In this document: one piece after another, positions 63,606 through 64,000 of the stretch
Position numbering within the stretch: the first letter of the stretch is position 1
Layout: the number at the start of each line of letters is the position of its first letter
Assembly (NCBI GenBank): GCA_022113835.1
Contig: JAILWY010000018.1
Coordinates: forward strand, 8,843,001-8,907,000
Source: Atopsyche davidsoni
Taxonomy: Eukaryota > Arthropoda > Insecta > Trichoptera > Hydrobiosidae
Direction of reading: 5' to 3'
DNA: 64,000 nt
Made by a program: the position numbers and the translations under genes
Notes under the pieces: model-generated
The model's input: the letters and a program-made list of their open reading frames with translations, nothing else
The model's database searches: none
Told to the model about the DNA's origin: nothing

Positions 63606-64000
63606 TTAGTTTTGGGTTTGTTGATTGAGCTGGTCTTCGTGCTTGTGATAGATGAGGACATCTTCGAAGTGCATGTTGGTGTTGGTAAAACTGTACTCTT
63701 TCACAGGACGATCGAAGGGATATCCAAGAGGATACGAGTCCATGAAGCGAGCTCCGGAACCGACACCGCTGGAGATGACCTGATCGTAGCCAGTACCCTT
63801 GGGCAGAGTAGGAGCGTGATAGGGTGCGACGATGACGTACAGATAGAAGGGCATGCCTCCCTTGCGACCCTTGGGCAAGACCAGCCTGTCAGGGAATCCA
63901 TTGTGAGCTTCGGACATGTCCAGAGGGAATTGCTTCTTGCCAGCGAGAGCAGCATTTACGTCAGCGTACAGAGTTCTGGATGATGTGAAGTCCCTAACGG
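63606..64000 (-). CDS. Gene J: arylphorin-type hexamerin, last exon, partial
   Basis: The 3' end of another hexamerin whose 5' part lies beyond the window. It reads RDFTSSRTLYADVNAAL, then LDMSEAHNG, LPKGRKGGMPFYLYVIV, GVGSGARFMDSYPLGYPFD and ends DQLNQQTQN. The C-domain motifs and length match the seventh exon of genes E-I, and no intron is seen within it. It is about as diverged from F-I as gene E is, and differs from E in sequence, so it is a further member of the arylphorin set. Confidence 0.85.
   Translation of the reverse strand, partial: VRDFTSSRTLYADVNAALAGKKQFPLDMSEAHNGFPDRLVLPKGRKGGMPFYLYVIVAPYHAPTLPKGTGYDQVISSGVGSGARFMDSYPLGYPFDRPVKEYSFTNTNMHFEDVLIYHKHEDQLNQQTQN

Overview
This 64 kb window is insect, almost certainly lepidopteran, nuclear DNA: AT-rich, with spliced genes, many transposon relics and a tandem array of hexamerin (larval storage protein) genes. 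Every hexamerin is on the minus strand. I reconstruct nine complete genes, called A to I from left to right, one partial gene (J) cut by the right edge, and three decayed relics. All are secreted proteins with a signal peptide and the hemocyanin N, M and C domains. Where a hemocyanin would carry copper-binding histidines in the M domain, these have tyrosine-rich motifs such as YYYYHLDYPFW, so they should be copper-free amino-acid stores made by fat body and released into hemolymph.

Layout: 0.6-1.8 kb, decayed hexamerin. 3.5-11.8 kb, gene A, a giant hexamerin of 2183 residues. 14.3-17.4 kb and 20.6-23.4 kb, genes B (920 aa) and C (829 aa), a recent tandem duplicate with a Thr/Asp/Phe-rich C-terminal extension; C has lost the end of it. 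25.6-28.6 kb, gene D (729 aa), no extension. 30.4-60.4 kb, genes E to I, arylphorin-type, each 701 aa. 46.7-47.6 kb, two arylphorin relics, followed by a decayed piggyBac-like element. 55.35-56.49 kb, a Helitron relic. 63.6 kb to the end, the last exon of gene J. Genes A-D have five coding exons; E-I have seven, with two extra phase-1 introns in the C-domain region.

The most unusual object is the C-terminal half of gene A. After a complete hexamerin C domain, the last exon continues for about 1490 residues. About 1000 of these are 30 in-register copies of a 34-residue module carrying a C-x5-C motif (15 dyads of 68 aa, 204 bp), giving 60 regularly spaced cysteines. A non-repetitive acidic, Asn/Tyr-rich tail with one RSRR site follows. 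I know of no described hexamerin with this architecture. It could be a sulfur or cysteine store, a metal binder or a disulfide-linked polymer, but the sequence does not say which.

The rest of the array shows birth and death in progress: tandem duplication (B/C), nearly identical promoters and first exons in F-I, a gene (I) that is a mosaic of its neighbours, and relics collapsed by internal deletion. Exon coordinates come from reading splice sites and checking that exon lengths keep frame; I had no transcript or database evidence.
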